Below are positions 34,317 to 45,910 of a stretch of 64,000 bases of DNA, in pieces. This DNA comes from Coenobita brevimanus (taxonomy: Eukaryota > Arthropoda > Malacostraca > Decapoda > Coenobitidae): NCBI GenBank assembly GCA_032717465.1, contig CM064671.1:57596894-57660893 (forward strand), given 5' to 3'. Every line of letters starts with the position of its first letter. The first letter of the stretch is position 1. A program made the translations under genes and the position numbers. The notes beneath the pieces are model-generated. The model saw only the letters and a program-made list of their open reading frames with translations, made no database searches and was not told the DNA's origin.

Positions 34317-36861
34317 ATCAAACACATGGGAAAGAGGCGAATATGAGGACCTGGCAGAGAGTACAATTCAGAGCTTAAGAGCATTACAACATAGAATGGA
34401 AGAGAAATCGGAAAGAATTATATTAACTGGAGATTTTAATACAAATATAATTTGGAATACTCTAGATATAATAAGCCAAGAAAGCTGTTGGGACCAAAAG
34501 CTCCTGGATCTCGTGCAGGAGTTTTCCTAACGCAACATGTAAGGGAAAGCACCAGAAAAAGAGGACTCGATGTACCCTCAATGCTAGATGTTATATTTAC
34601 TAGGCAAGAAAAAGATATTGAAAATTTAATATATCACCCTCCATTCGGCAAAGGCGACTATGCAGTACTAAATTGCAACTTCAGGATTGCATATGACATA
34701 GTTAACAGCAATGAAAGTTATAAAAAGAGCCTAAACTATAAAAAGGGAAACTATCATGACCTAAAGAAGTACTTCTTAGATATCGATTGGTAAAAGGAAC
34801 TTAGGGGACAAGATTTAAATGCTATATATAAAAAATTCTGTGAACTTTATGAAATAGGAGTCCAGAAGTACACCCCACAGCACAAAGAAGCAGAAAAGAA
34901 AATAAATAAATGGTTCAATACAGAATGAAAAAATCAATAGAAAAAAAGAGATTTGTTGTGGAATAGATACAGAAATGAAAATAGTGAAAGGGCATATAAC
35001 AACTATAAACAGGCAAGAAATGATTATACAAGAAAAGGAGGGAAGCCCAAAAACAGTTTGAGGAGGATATCATAAATAAAAGCAGTGATCAGACGAAGCT
35101 ATTTTACAGCTACATCAGAAGCAAAACCAAAGTAAAAGATAAAATACAATCCATTACGGACGAGGGAATCACTTGTACACAAGAAAAGGATATTTGTGAA
35201 GCACTAAATAAGAATTTCCAATCACTTTTTGCAGAAGAAAAAAAAATTGAGAGGGATTATGTGGAACATGCATGCCCACACATACTACCAGATATGCAAA
35301 TAACAGAAAACGTAATACAGGAGGAGTTAAGTAAATTAGACAGAGGAAATGCAAATGGTCCTGATGAAATGTCATGTTGGGTGCTACGTGAAAGTGCAAA
35401 GGAGTTAAGTAAACCATTACCTTTAATTTTCAAGAAATCCTTGAGACAAGGTAAACTACCTGATATTTGGAAGAAAGCAAACATTGTTCCTTTATTCAAG
35501 AAAGGGAATAGACAAAATCCACTCAACTACCGACCAGTATCACTAACCAGTGTTGTAAGCAAGGTATTAGAAAAGCTTATAAGAAAAGCTTGGGTAAATC
35601 ATCTAGAAGAACACAATAGGATAACAGAAAGACAGTTTGGTTTCAGAAAAAGAAAATCATGTGTTACTAATCTGTTAAGCTACTATGACAGAGTAACAGA
35701 CACATTACGGGAAAAAGAAAAATGGGTGGATATTATCGATTCAGATTTCAAGAAAGCATTTGACAGAGTACCACACCAAAGACTTCTATGGAAACTGTAC
35801 CATCAAGGAGGAATTCGAGGCAAGCTGTATTGTTGGATGCAAGATTTTCTCATAAAAAGAGAAATGAGAACAGTACTAAGGGGAAATTACTCATCATGGA
35901 GAGAAGTGACTAACGGAGTTCCACAGGGGTCAGTCCTTGCACCAATCATGTTTTTAGTGTATATAAATGATATAGACAGTAACACTGGAAATGAAAGCTA
36001 TCTAAATATGTTTGCAGATGATGCAAAAATACAAAGGAGAATTACTAACACAGACTCTTGTAAAGAGCTACAAGAAGAATTAAATAAACTTCATGAATGG
36101 AGTAATACATGGAAATGGAATTCAATGTGGACAAGTGTCATGTAATCAAGTTTGGTAAAAGTGGAAAATGAGCTGATTGGGATTTTAAGTTAGGAAATAA
36201 AACCCTACACACATCAGAAAGAGAGAAGGACCTAGGTGTGATTATCAATAACAGACTATCTCCGGCTGACCACATCAGTGGGAAGGTACGGAACATGTAT
36301 ACACTGCTTGCAAATATGAGAATAGCGTACACATACATAAATGAAGAAAGTTAATAACATCATTCATCAGACCAACCCTAGAGTATGCATCAGTAGTCTG
36401 GAGTCCTCATCTCAAAAAACACATAGACAAGATTGAAAAAGTTCAAAGGGAAGCTACAAGATGGGTACCAAGGTTAAGGGATCTCAGCTACGAAGAAAGA
36501 CTAAAAAACTGAATCTACCAACACTGCAGGAGAGAAGGAAAAGAGGTGACATGATTATGCTACATAAATGCATATCAGGGAAGGAGAAAATAGATATAAA
36601 TGATTACTTAACCTATGGGGATGCATCAGCAAGTGGACACTGCAAAAAATTGCATAAAAAGAGAGGTGATAAAGACATAAGGAAATTTAGTTTCCCATAT
36701 ACAGCAATTGATCAGTGGAATGCACTACCGAATGACATAGTGTTTGCCAAAACAATTCAGAAATTTAAGGATACGTACGATAAATATGGTTTAAGACACG
36801 GGACAGTACGAACTTGACTCATTCCTGTAAAGATACAAATAGGTAAGAACAATTAGGTAAG

Positions 36862-36863
<2 letters not shown>
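34313..36863 (+). mobile_element. L2-like LINE copy B, 5'-truncated in the endonuclease
   Basis: Starts at the codons equivalent to 23490 of copy A ('CAAACACATGGGAAAG') and runs uninterrupted to the 'AATTAGGTAAGAACAC' tail. It contains the end of the endonuclease ('VLDVIFTRQEKDI' type block, 'FGKGDYAVLNCNF' with SDH changed to GDY), the linker and the full RT. It is the reference that shows where copy A is interrupted. Stops near 34791 and frameshifts near 36125 and 36350 make it dead. Confidence 0.88.
35261..36145 (+). pseudogene. L2-like reverse transcriptase (copy B), 294-codon frame
   Basis: Blocks in order are 'SKLDRGNANGPDEMSCWVLR', 'DIWKKANIVPLFKKGNRQNP', 'NYRPVSLTSVVSKVLEKLI', 'ITERQFGFRKRKSCVTNLLS', motif A 'IDSDFKKAFDRVPHQRLLW', '[20 protein letters not shown]' and catalytic 'NMFADDAKIQRRI'. 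All the RT motifs needed for catalysis are visible in this segment. The frame is lost just after 'ELNKLHEWSN', and the C-terminal region continues in other frames (36461-36817: 'TKKLNLPTLQERRKRGDMIM'). Confidence 0.88.

Positions 36864-36916
<53 letters not shown>
36864..36916 (+). repeat. (AC)n tail of L2-like copy B
   Basis: About 26 AC units directly after the LINE terminal motif. Confidence 0.95.
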
Positions 36917-36918
<2 letters not shown>

Positions 36919-37984
36919 CTGTTATGGTATGATACCTTACTCTAAATGAACTGTGAAATGTCCCCAAACGCGACCGAATAATACTGTTTGTACTTGGCCA
37001 ACAAGTGCTGAAGACAGTAGCGCTGCCAATCCGCATATTGCGGGTGGGGTGGACAAGGTGGGGGCAAATCCTATTCTGAGGAGGGCCACTGCTCTACAGT
37101 ATGTAAACATTGAATAATGTGAAATTTCAAATGGGGGCTGGGAGGAAGGATCTGATTGGAAGGTCCCACTTGGTTATGACACTGGGTGAAGAGGGTTGCC
37201 TTCCCGTGGTGGCACCGTTGTAAATGGCTGGCTCTACTAGCCATTTATACAAATGTCAATCAGCTCCCTCCCTGTCCACCGAAGAAGGATGATGAAATGC
37301 TGGAAAAGAGATGGCCTGCAGTCTACTTGTGAGCCTAGCATACTGCAATAACAACTTGGTCAGTAAATATTCGTGGGACAGCTGCTTCTAAAACACCCCA
37401 CAGTAGAAAGGAAATAAGCTCAGCTCACATTCTCCTTTGGTGCAGCTCAAAATGTCACTGAAGACCTGGGAGCCCTGACTTATAAGCCATGACAGGCGGG
37501 CACAACCTAAAGTATAATGCCTGACCCAAGGAAACAAGAATATCCCGTCAAATCCTAGTTTCATACTGGCTTATACATCATCATCAACATCATCATCCCG
37601 GCTCTAATGCCCTCCTAAAAGAGGATTTACGTTACGAACAAGAAAGAAAGCATATGCCAGAAGTATAACAGCGTCCACCAATTAAATGAACCAATTGAAT
37701 AATTAACCATAAATCAGTTTGGTGTTTTTACTTCACGAGCAATACCATTTGCACATATTTTTTAGAGATGCACTTTAAATCCACCTGTGGCACAGTTATG
37801 CCTTGGTCGAGGAGTGGTGTTTACTGTTTATGACTTTGTTTTATGCACATTTCCCCACAAATAAATAGTAATTTCTTGGGCTTACCTCATTTTACCGATC
37901 AAGCAGTACGAAAAATGATATGATCCAAAGAAGTAGGCCAAAAAATTACACTGGAGACACAAAAGTATGATTATCTTATCTGAA
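36917..37984. other. No gene recognised
   Basis: Unassigned sequence between L2 copy B and the next LINE relic. 'GAGGGTTGCCTTCCCGTGGT' near 37190 and the following 200 bp may belong to an unidentified repeat. Confidence 0.35.
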
Positions 37985-39353
37985 AAGTTACAGTAGCGTC
38001 ACAATACCAATTATAGACCAGTATCCATGACTAGCATGGTTGCAAAAATGTGCGAGAGATTCTTGAAAGACAGGTGGATAAAATATGTGGAGGAGATGGA
38101 CATTTTGGCAGAATGTCAGTCTGGATTCAGAAATAGAAGGTTGTGTGTCTCTAATCTGTTGAGTTTCTACTCAAGGCCGACCGACGTGCTACAGGAGGGA
38201 GATAGTTAGGAGGATTGTGTGTATTTAGGTCTGGAGAAAGCCTTTGAAAAGTTACCCTATAAGCAATTAATGTGGAAATTGGAGCACATAGGAGGACTGA
38301 CAGGGAACCGCAGTTGATGAGAAACTTCATGAGAGACCGACAGATGAGCACAGTATTATACTGTAGGACAGGGATGTCAGAGTGGAGGGAAGTAACAAGT
38401 GGAGTCCCTCAGGGCTCTGTGCTGGCACCTGTAATGTTCCTGATTTACATAAACGATATGGTGGATGGAACTGAACAGTTATGCAAGTCTGTTTGCAGAT
38501 GATGCAAACATCATGAGAAGAGTAGAAGCTGAAGAGGACTGTACAATGCTACAGAAAGATCTGGACAGGGTTTACGATTGGGGTCGGGTAAGGGAAATGA
38601 AATTCATTGAAAAAATGCAAATTATTGGAAATGGGAAAAAGTGCTAAGAGGCCATCACTAAATTACTCGATGGGAAAGGAACCAGTCACAAAAGTGAGAG
38701 GAAGGAAGGACCTGGGAATGTTGGTCCAAGATAATTTGTCACCCGAAAAACACATTAACAAGATTGTCAGAGAGACATAATATAAGTACTTGACAAACAT
38801 AAGAGAGGCATTTCAGTACATGGAAGAGGAGATGATGAAAACATTGATAATGACTCTGATCCGCCCCAGGTCGGAATATGTGGCAGTGGTGTGGTCTCCA
38901 TATAAAAAGAGAGACATAAACAAGATTGAGAGAATACAAGGAGCAGCAACTAAGATGGTTCCCAGCCTGGCAGATCTATCTTACAAGGAAAGACCAAAAA
39001 AGCTGGGCCTGCCTTCCTTAGAAGAAAGAAGAGAGAGGGGTGACATGATTGCAGTGATCAGGGCCATCATGGGAGAAGAAATTGACAAAAATCTGTTTGT
39101 ATGTGTTAGGAGGGGAGCAACAAGGGGATATGGAAAGAAACTGAAAAATACAAGTTTGACGAATATCAAGAAATACAGCTTTCCATACAGATAACAGACT
39201 TGTGGAACAGCCTGGGCAAAGAGATTGTCTGGTCCAAAAACTTAAATGAGTTTAAAGCAAAGCTTGACTGGTTGAGACACGGAGACGGGACCCTACGAGA
39301 GTAGCTCATTTCCTGTATACCACAACTAGGTAAATGCAATTAGGTAAATACAT
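37985..39353 (+). pseudogene. L2/CR1-like LINE copy D, a different and older family
   Basis: Heavily decayed RT: 'SMVAKMCERFLKDRWIKYVE', 'ILAECQSGFRNRRLCVSNLL', a broken motif A near 38225, '[20 protein letters not shown]' (38383-38445), '[19 protein letters not shown]' (38486-38540), 'TLIRPRSEYVAVVWSPYKK' and 'SLADLSYKERPKKLGLPSLE'. It ends with 'ACAACTAGGTAAATGCAATT' and 'AGGTAAATACA' at about 39325-39351 and has no AC tail. Motif order equals that of copies A and B but residues differ throughout. Confidence 0.82.
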
Positions 39354-39694
39354 CCAGCTGGCCAGCTGACAAAGCAGGCCAGTTATCAGTTATACATATC
39401 TTGGGGGAGACTAAGCTAGACGGTGATATTCGTCATAACCTGATTTGTATGCTAAAAATTCACCACTTAGTGTGTATCCTTGAAAAAAAAAAAAAAAAAA
39501 GTACGTAATAAACATGAGTTTAAGATAGGATAGCTCAAATTAGTGAAAGAACATTTTCAAATATAGGATGAGCATAAAGTCCCTGATTTTGACAAAAAGG
39601 ACACTTTTCTTTCCCTACGTTTGACCAAAAGGACACTTTTGATGTGAAGAGGAAAAAGGGCACGGGCTCAAGCACCCTGATCATCCCCCTTCCC
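39354..39694. other. Interior of the putative hAT-like composite, right side
   Basis: No gene. Contains an A-run (39483-39500) and two 'GACCAAAAGGACACTTTT'-like words (about 39589-39640) that may be subterminal repeats of the element. Confidence 0.4.
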
Positions 39695-39717
39695 CTGTGC
39701 ACGTCACTGCTCTTGGG

Positions 39718-40047
39718 AATCTTCCAGCTCTTTCATAAATATGGCAGTTGTATTCGGTCTCAAGATTTGTTCCTATGGTTACTACCCAACGTTCTGTATG
39801 GTTTTCTGGCAAACAGGAATTCATTTGGTTTTTCACCACTCCAGAGGTACTTGAAGGCAATACTGCATTGATTACGTGTTTGGTGGACGCCCCCACTGAC
39901 CGTACTATCATATTAATTAAAACTGTATACCCTGATTTTGCTATTCATACATAATAGCATCAGGCATTACAGCGTAAAAGCACTTAAAAAGAAGAGTTAG
40001 AATAGTAAAGTAGTAAATTCAGTACCTACGCACACATAGTAATAAAA
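39718..40047. other. No firm gene
   Basis: A minus-strand frame (39681-39911) of 76 codons crosses the composite-element boundary at 39709, so it is chimeric. The part outside the element (39718-39911) has no recognisable domain. Confidence 0.4.
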
Positions 40048-40079
40048 CAATAATAATAATAATAATGTTAATAATAATG

Positions 40080-40112
<33 letters not shown>

Positions 40113-40148
40113 TTGATAATAGTAATAATATTGATGATAATGATGATG

Positions 40149-40185
<37 letters not shown>

Positions 40186-40277
40186 TAATAGTAATAATAT
40201 TGATGATGATGATGATAATAATAATAATAATAATAATAATAATATTGATAATAGTAATACTAGTGATGATGATGATG

Positions 40278-40315
<38 letters not shown>

Positions 40316-40316
40316 T
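40048..40316 (+). repeat. (AAT)n/(GAT)n compound microsatellite
   Basis: About 270 bp of AAT/ATA triplets with three GATGATGAT blocks at about 60-bp intervals (40131, 40201, 40263), so the array has a higher-order period. It ends in AATTAG repeats. Confidence 0.95.
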
Positions 40317-40424
40317 AGAATTAGAATTAGAATTATAACTAGAATTCTGAAATTGCTGAAGAAACATTAAAAGAACTCCACATTTCCGATGAAAATATTT
40401 TCATCACTGCAGACCTACTATTAA

Positions 40425-41019
40425 CCCTGGATAGGTAACCATTTTTTTGTTACTACCGGTATATTAGGTAACGTGGAGTATGATGTACCCCAAGGAAAAA
40501 AAATAAAACAAAATAATTCTGTTTGAGATATTTCAAAATGCTTCAATTCACAAATAATTCAACCCATTATCTTTAAAAAGGGCCAGAAAAAATAAGTTTT
40601 AATTGAAAAAATATATTTTTTAAAGTTTATACAAAAATGATTTAATTTTAGGTATACAAATTTTAAAATTAAATCTTGCAAAATTGAAAAGTAATATCAT
40701 GATTCCTTGGGTGGCCTGCAGTAGACCGATGTTGGGACCTTCTGTATACAAAAGGAGAAAGACAGCAAATTGAAATAACAAAAATCACAAGAGGACTCAA
40801 CTGAGGTTCCATTATAGGTAACCTGGGGTATGACATACCCCAATGGCTCTATAGAGCAAAATCAGAGCCAGATACAGCTATGACCCCATCATCCCCACGA
40901 AAAGCATCACTAGGCAGGAAGGTAATGAGACGGACAGGACTGTAGACCTTATGCTTATATTTTTAAAAATTAAATTTCGGGGACTGGGGTTTCTGATACC
41001 TCACTTTACCTATCTAGGG
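40425..41019. mobile_element. piggyBac-type TTAA element (non-autonomous), no. 3
   Basis: TTAA at 40421-40424 and 41020-41023 flank 'CCCTGGATAGGTAA' and 'TTACCTATCTAGGG' (inverted, one mismatch). Internal direct repeats 'AGGTAAC(G/C)TGG(A/G)GTATGA' lie at about 40468 and 40817, each followed by TACCCCA. 595 bp, non-coding. Confidence 0.85.
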
Positions 41020-41029
41020 TTAAGGGACT

Positions 41030-41350
41030 GTACTGTAGATATGACCAAAAAAAAAATACTTTACGGATTTTAACTTGTGACCTTGAGATCAAGGTCAGCC
41101 ATTCAAACTATCCAAATATTGCTCACTCATGACCCACTACATTTCCACCAAAGTTTCTTGAAAATTGAACAAATACTTCCCGATTTATAGTAGCACTGTC
41201 AGGCATGAGACGGCCATTTTGTTTTCCTCAATTTCTCAAAAAGTATTGGTTGTATTTCATTATCAATATCCTGGGGCACTAGTATATGCTGATGAATGCA
41301 TACTGGAACATTTGCAAGGATCGATTCAGTAACTAATATTGTGCAGGACA
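41030..41350. repeat. Dispersed repeat relic carrying a 9+2+9 palindrome
   Basis: 'TGACCTTGAGATCAAGGTCA' at 41078-41097 is a near-perfect palindrome (9-bp arms, GA spacer). Each arm reads TCAAGGTCA outward. It is followed by 'AAAGTTTCTTGAAAATTGA' and 'CGGCCATTTTGTTT', wording I associate with an old, widespread invertebrate repeat. Boundaries are unclear. Confidence 0.4.
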
Positions 41351-41886
41351 GGAAATAATTAAAAAAAAAAAAGTGCTAGTGTGGCACTCTCTTCTGAGGC
41401 ATTATCTGGAATCCTGTGGCAGAGGAAACATGGCACAGGATAACATTAGAGATAACAGGCATTTGCAACCCAGCTTAATTTATAATCCTTTCCAGCCTAC
41501 ACTACAGTAAATCCTATCAATTCCTTAGTTATATTTCAACTGATCCAACATAGGATAAAACTTTCTAGAAACAGCAACCCATACAAGACATATACATAAC
41601 AGTTAATCACTAGAGTCATAATGTATTAAAAAAGCAAAAAGTTCGAGAAGAGGAACATCTGACAAGGTCTGAAACAGAAGCCACATCATAAAACCATCAA
41701 CATAATATATATCATATCATAAACTGTAATAATATTATGTTCATAACAGATTTGGTGGTGCTGCATAGCAGAAGACAAATCACAAATACTATGATGAATT
41801 TCTTTTGATTATAGCAGCCTACAGATAATCCTTCTTCTCATTGTACATAACATCAAAACTAACTGGTAAATCTTTGTGAGATACAG
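41351..41886. other. No gene recognised
   Basis: AT-rich unrecognised sequence 3' (on the minus strand) of the receptor-like last exon. Potential untranslated region or intergenic. Confidence 0.4.
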
Positions 41887-42018
41887 TTAAATAGCTGCCG
41901 TTTTGAAGATGCTGGAAGGTGTGGTGGTAGTGCTGTTGGCAGGTGTGGCCAAGGTGAAAGTGCTCGATACTTTAAACTGAATGATGATAATGAAGTACAT
42001 CAAGATGGCACTAAGCAT
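41887..42018 (-). CDS. Gustatory-receptor-like last exon (TM7 end and C-terminal tail)
   Basis: A minus-strand segment of 43 codons plus TAA, directly after a 'CTTACAG' acceptor (42019-42025). It begins phase 0 with MLSA, contains 'ILMYFIIIIQFKV', then a Thr/Ser-rich tail ending 'SSIFKTAAI'. The 'MYFIIIIQF' core fits the TYhhhhhQF signature closing TM7 in arthropod gustatory receptors (T replaced by M), and a phase-0 last exon is typical for the family. The exon at 58311-58400 ends in phase 0 before a GTAAGT and would join smoothly, but 16 kb of transposons lie between, so the pairing is only a hypothesis. A LINE (42155-43227) lies just upstream in the presumed intron. Confidence 0.6.
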   Translation of the reverse strand: MLSAILMYFIIIIQFKVSSTFTLATPANSTTTTPSSIFKTAAI

Positions 42019-42154
42019 CTGTAAGGGAAGACAGTAAAGTCCCTGTGATATCAGGAGAACAATGAAACAAATACTTATTACATAAGATGTGGAGGATCTT
42101 TGATAGACATTCTTGCTTGAAGATGTTATTATTTAGCTATGTAAAACATATATA

Positions 42155-43227
42155 TAGTGTTTCGAGAGAGACTATGGGGAAGATCATGAGACATTATGGA
42201 ATACCAGAGGAGTTTGTGAGGGTCATTATGAACATGCATGAGGACACATTTTGTAAAGTGATGGTTGATGGTTGTCTTAGTGATTCGTTTGAAGTCAAGT
42301 CCGGAGTAATTCAAGGTGGTGTTCTATCGCCTTTACTATTTATATTGGTCATTGATTACATTATGAAACGCGTTGGAACAGAAACCGGTGCAGGTATAAT
42401 TTGGGGAGAGAACAGGAAACTTTTGGATTTAGATTATGCAGATGATATAGTTTTGATTTGTGATGGGCCAGAAGAGATGCAGAGAGTGTTGGACTGTTTG
42501 GTGAGTGAAGGTCGCAAGGTGGGTTTGGTTATTAATTGTGGAAAAACTGAAATAATCAATATGAATATGGAAAATGCGCAGGAATGTGTAATTGGAGGTA
42601 TGGTTGTAAAACAAGTTGATAGGTTTAAATATTTAGGTACTTATTTAGCCAAGGATGGTTATTTGAACTTTGAATTCGAGGAAAGGTTAAAGAAGGCTAA
42701 TCAGGCAATGGGAATGCTTAAAAATATTTGGAATAATAACAATTTTTCTGTGCATACAAAAATCAGACTTTATAAGGTAATGGTTAGGAGTATCTTAATT
42801 TATGGACACGAGTCTTGGTACAGCACAGTGACTATGGAAAATAAATTCTTGGTGTTTGAAAACAAAGCACTTAGAAGAATATTAGGAGTTAAGTGGTGGG
42901 AAAGGATACCAAATAGTAGAATTAGAGAAATAACGGGAGTGCAGCCGGTCGATGAATATGTTAGGTTCTCACGATGGAAGTGGCTAGGACATGTGTATAG
43001 GAGACAGGGAATAGTACGAGGTACACCAGGGTGGGAGGCACTTGGGAGGAGAGGTAGAGGAAGGCCAAAAGAGACGTGGGTGAGGACAATGAGACGGGAA
43101 GCTGGAGATGAGTGTTGGGGAGATCTTGAGGAGTTAGCACAAGATAGTATGTGGTGGTGTGAGTTCATCGAGGCCCTATGCATCCCCGAGGGTGCCACAG
43201 GAAATGATTGATTGATTGATTGATTGA
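42155..43227 (+). mobile_element. LINE with (ATTG)n tail, RTE/Proto2-like RT C-terminal part, open
   Basis: A 374-codon frame (from 42087, its first 24 or so codons outside the element) enters the RT at 'SRETMGKIMRHYGIPEEFVR', just after motif A. It then has 'VKSGVIQGGVLSPLLFILVI', catalytic 'LDYADDIVLICDGPEEMQRV', 'VDRFKYLGTYLAKDGYLNFE', 'VMVRSILIYGHESWYSTVTM', 'RWKWLGHVYRRQ' and 'GRRGRGRPKETWVRTMRRE'. There is no frameshift, so the copy is fairly young but 5'-truncated. The coding end runs straight into (ATTG)n, and the TGA stop is formed by the tail. Clade assignment (RTE, RTEX or Proto2) is from memory and uncertain. Confidence 0.85.
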
Positions 43228-43318
43228 AAACATATATGTGTCTGTAGATTGCATAGGGCCATTAACGCATTTAACCATTATGGTTTTGAGACGGACAAGG
43301 CAAGGTTCTGCGTTCTAC

Positions 43319-43434
43319 ATTTCTCTTCCAGCTCTTTGTAACTTTTTGCAAAGTTCAAAAGATTTAAGCCTACTGACTGCACAAGTTCCGTTAAGACAAA
43401 CAGCAACTTCTGGTGGAAGATCTTCATCTCCTTT
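43319..43434 (-). CDS. Possible gustatory-receptor-like internal exon (TM4 / second loop)
   Basis: Between a 'TTTATACACAG' acceptor (43435-43445) and a GTAGAA donor (43313-43318) the minus strand is open for 38 codons. It encodes 'FHQKLLFVLTELVQSVGLNL' followed by 'LNFAKSYKELEEK', a hydrophobic helix leading to a charged stretch. The latter resembles in layout the segment at 58810-58926 ('LAYFKEMIQKV'). It lies 1.3 kb upstream, on the same strand, of the TM7-like exon at 41887-42018, with a LINE in the presumed intron. No database support, so this is the weakest of the chemoreceptor calls. Confidence 0.35.
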
Positions 43435-43445
43435 CTGTGTATAAA

Positions 43446-44239
43446 CATTTAGTTAAAATAGTTATGGTTATCGGTTACACTTAAACATTAAGGTAAATAA
43501 CCACCATGAGGTTAAGATTTCAGAGGAGGTTCTACGACCTACTTGCCTCTTTCAAAATTTACCATTTTATTGAAGTACACTGCAGTACTTTCATCTAAAC
43601 AGGCTGCAAATCCAAGTAGGTAAAACAAATATTTACGCATGTACCATGTTTAGGCAGTAATTTCTCTCAGACCACTAAAAGGAATAAATCCTCGCTGGCT
43701 GACAGGCTTCAGCCATTCTTAATCCGAGCCAGTAACTCAGTGTCACAGGTAGTTAACTCCAGTTTGTTATTTCCCTCACAGCTGTACAGTCAGACGCATA
43801 AATTCGCGTTAGTCCAGCAGGTATGATATGGACCTGAATGGCAATACTGAATGAAGGAGAGGTGACATATGCATTTGCTTAGGTAAAGTGGCCCCATGTG
43901 GGTTCCGCGCGCATGCGTAAAACACGTTTTTTCGCGATAATTCGTGGAATTGGGCAGCCATGAGGGAGTTTGATCGACGCCCAGGCAGTGTGTGATGTCG
44001 GACGGTCGGTGGTGGTCGTGTGCTCCTGCTCTCTTCACTCATCCCGAAAATATAGTCCTCGTGGTCACCAGGTGGGTACCATATTACCTGATTCGCAACA
44101 CATTTGCATTTTGACACACTTGTGCATTTTGATACCTATAGCCTTTGGTAATAATGACCGAGTGATAGTACTACATGAGAGCATGGGTGGGTCGTGGGTG
44201 GTGGTGGTGGTATGGGGCGATGGCTTGAGGGAGGGCGGT
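43446..44239. other. No gene recognised
   Basis: A short segment around 43790-43830 recurs in reverse near 51540-51590 ('AACGCGAATTTATGC'), so part of this is a dispersed repeat. Nothing else recognised. Confidence 0.35.
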
Positions 44240-45540
<1,301 letters not shown>

Positions 45541-45910
45541 CCGCACTCCCGTACAATGTTGCTGCATCTTGCCACAGTACCCCAGTTACTAACTTTGCTC
45601 TTTGGTCACTTTTTCAGATTTCAAAGATGTTGCAAAGAAACATCCGTGAATGCCTCATTGACAACCAAATGATGGACAGTGACTCTGCTAGTGATGAGAA
45701 CAGACTCTAACACGTGCACTTGTGCACAAAGGTGGAGATGTAAGCGAGGAGGAAAAGGTGGCCTTGAGAAATGGCAGCGAAGTAGGAGGCCCAGAATGGG
45801 GCACGTCTCATACAGCAAGCCCGTCACCCGTGTCCACAGCTAGCTCATCGGATGCCTCTTTCACCAGCTCCTTGTTTGTTTGTTTGTTTGTTTGTTTTTT
45901 TATGGCAGAT

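Noticed and set aside
39681..39911. 76-codon minus-strand frame
   Set aside because: Crosses the boundary of the putative hAT-like composite, so it is a chimera; the host part matches nothing I know.
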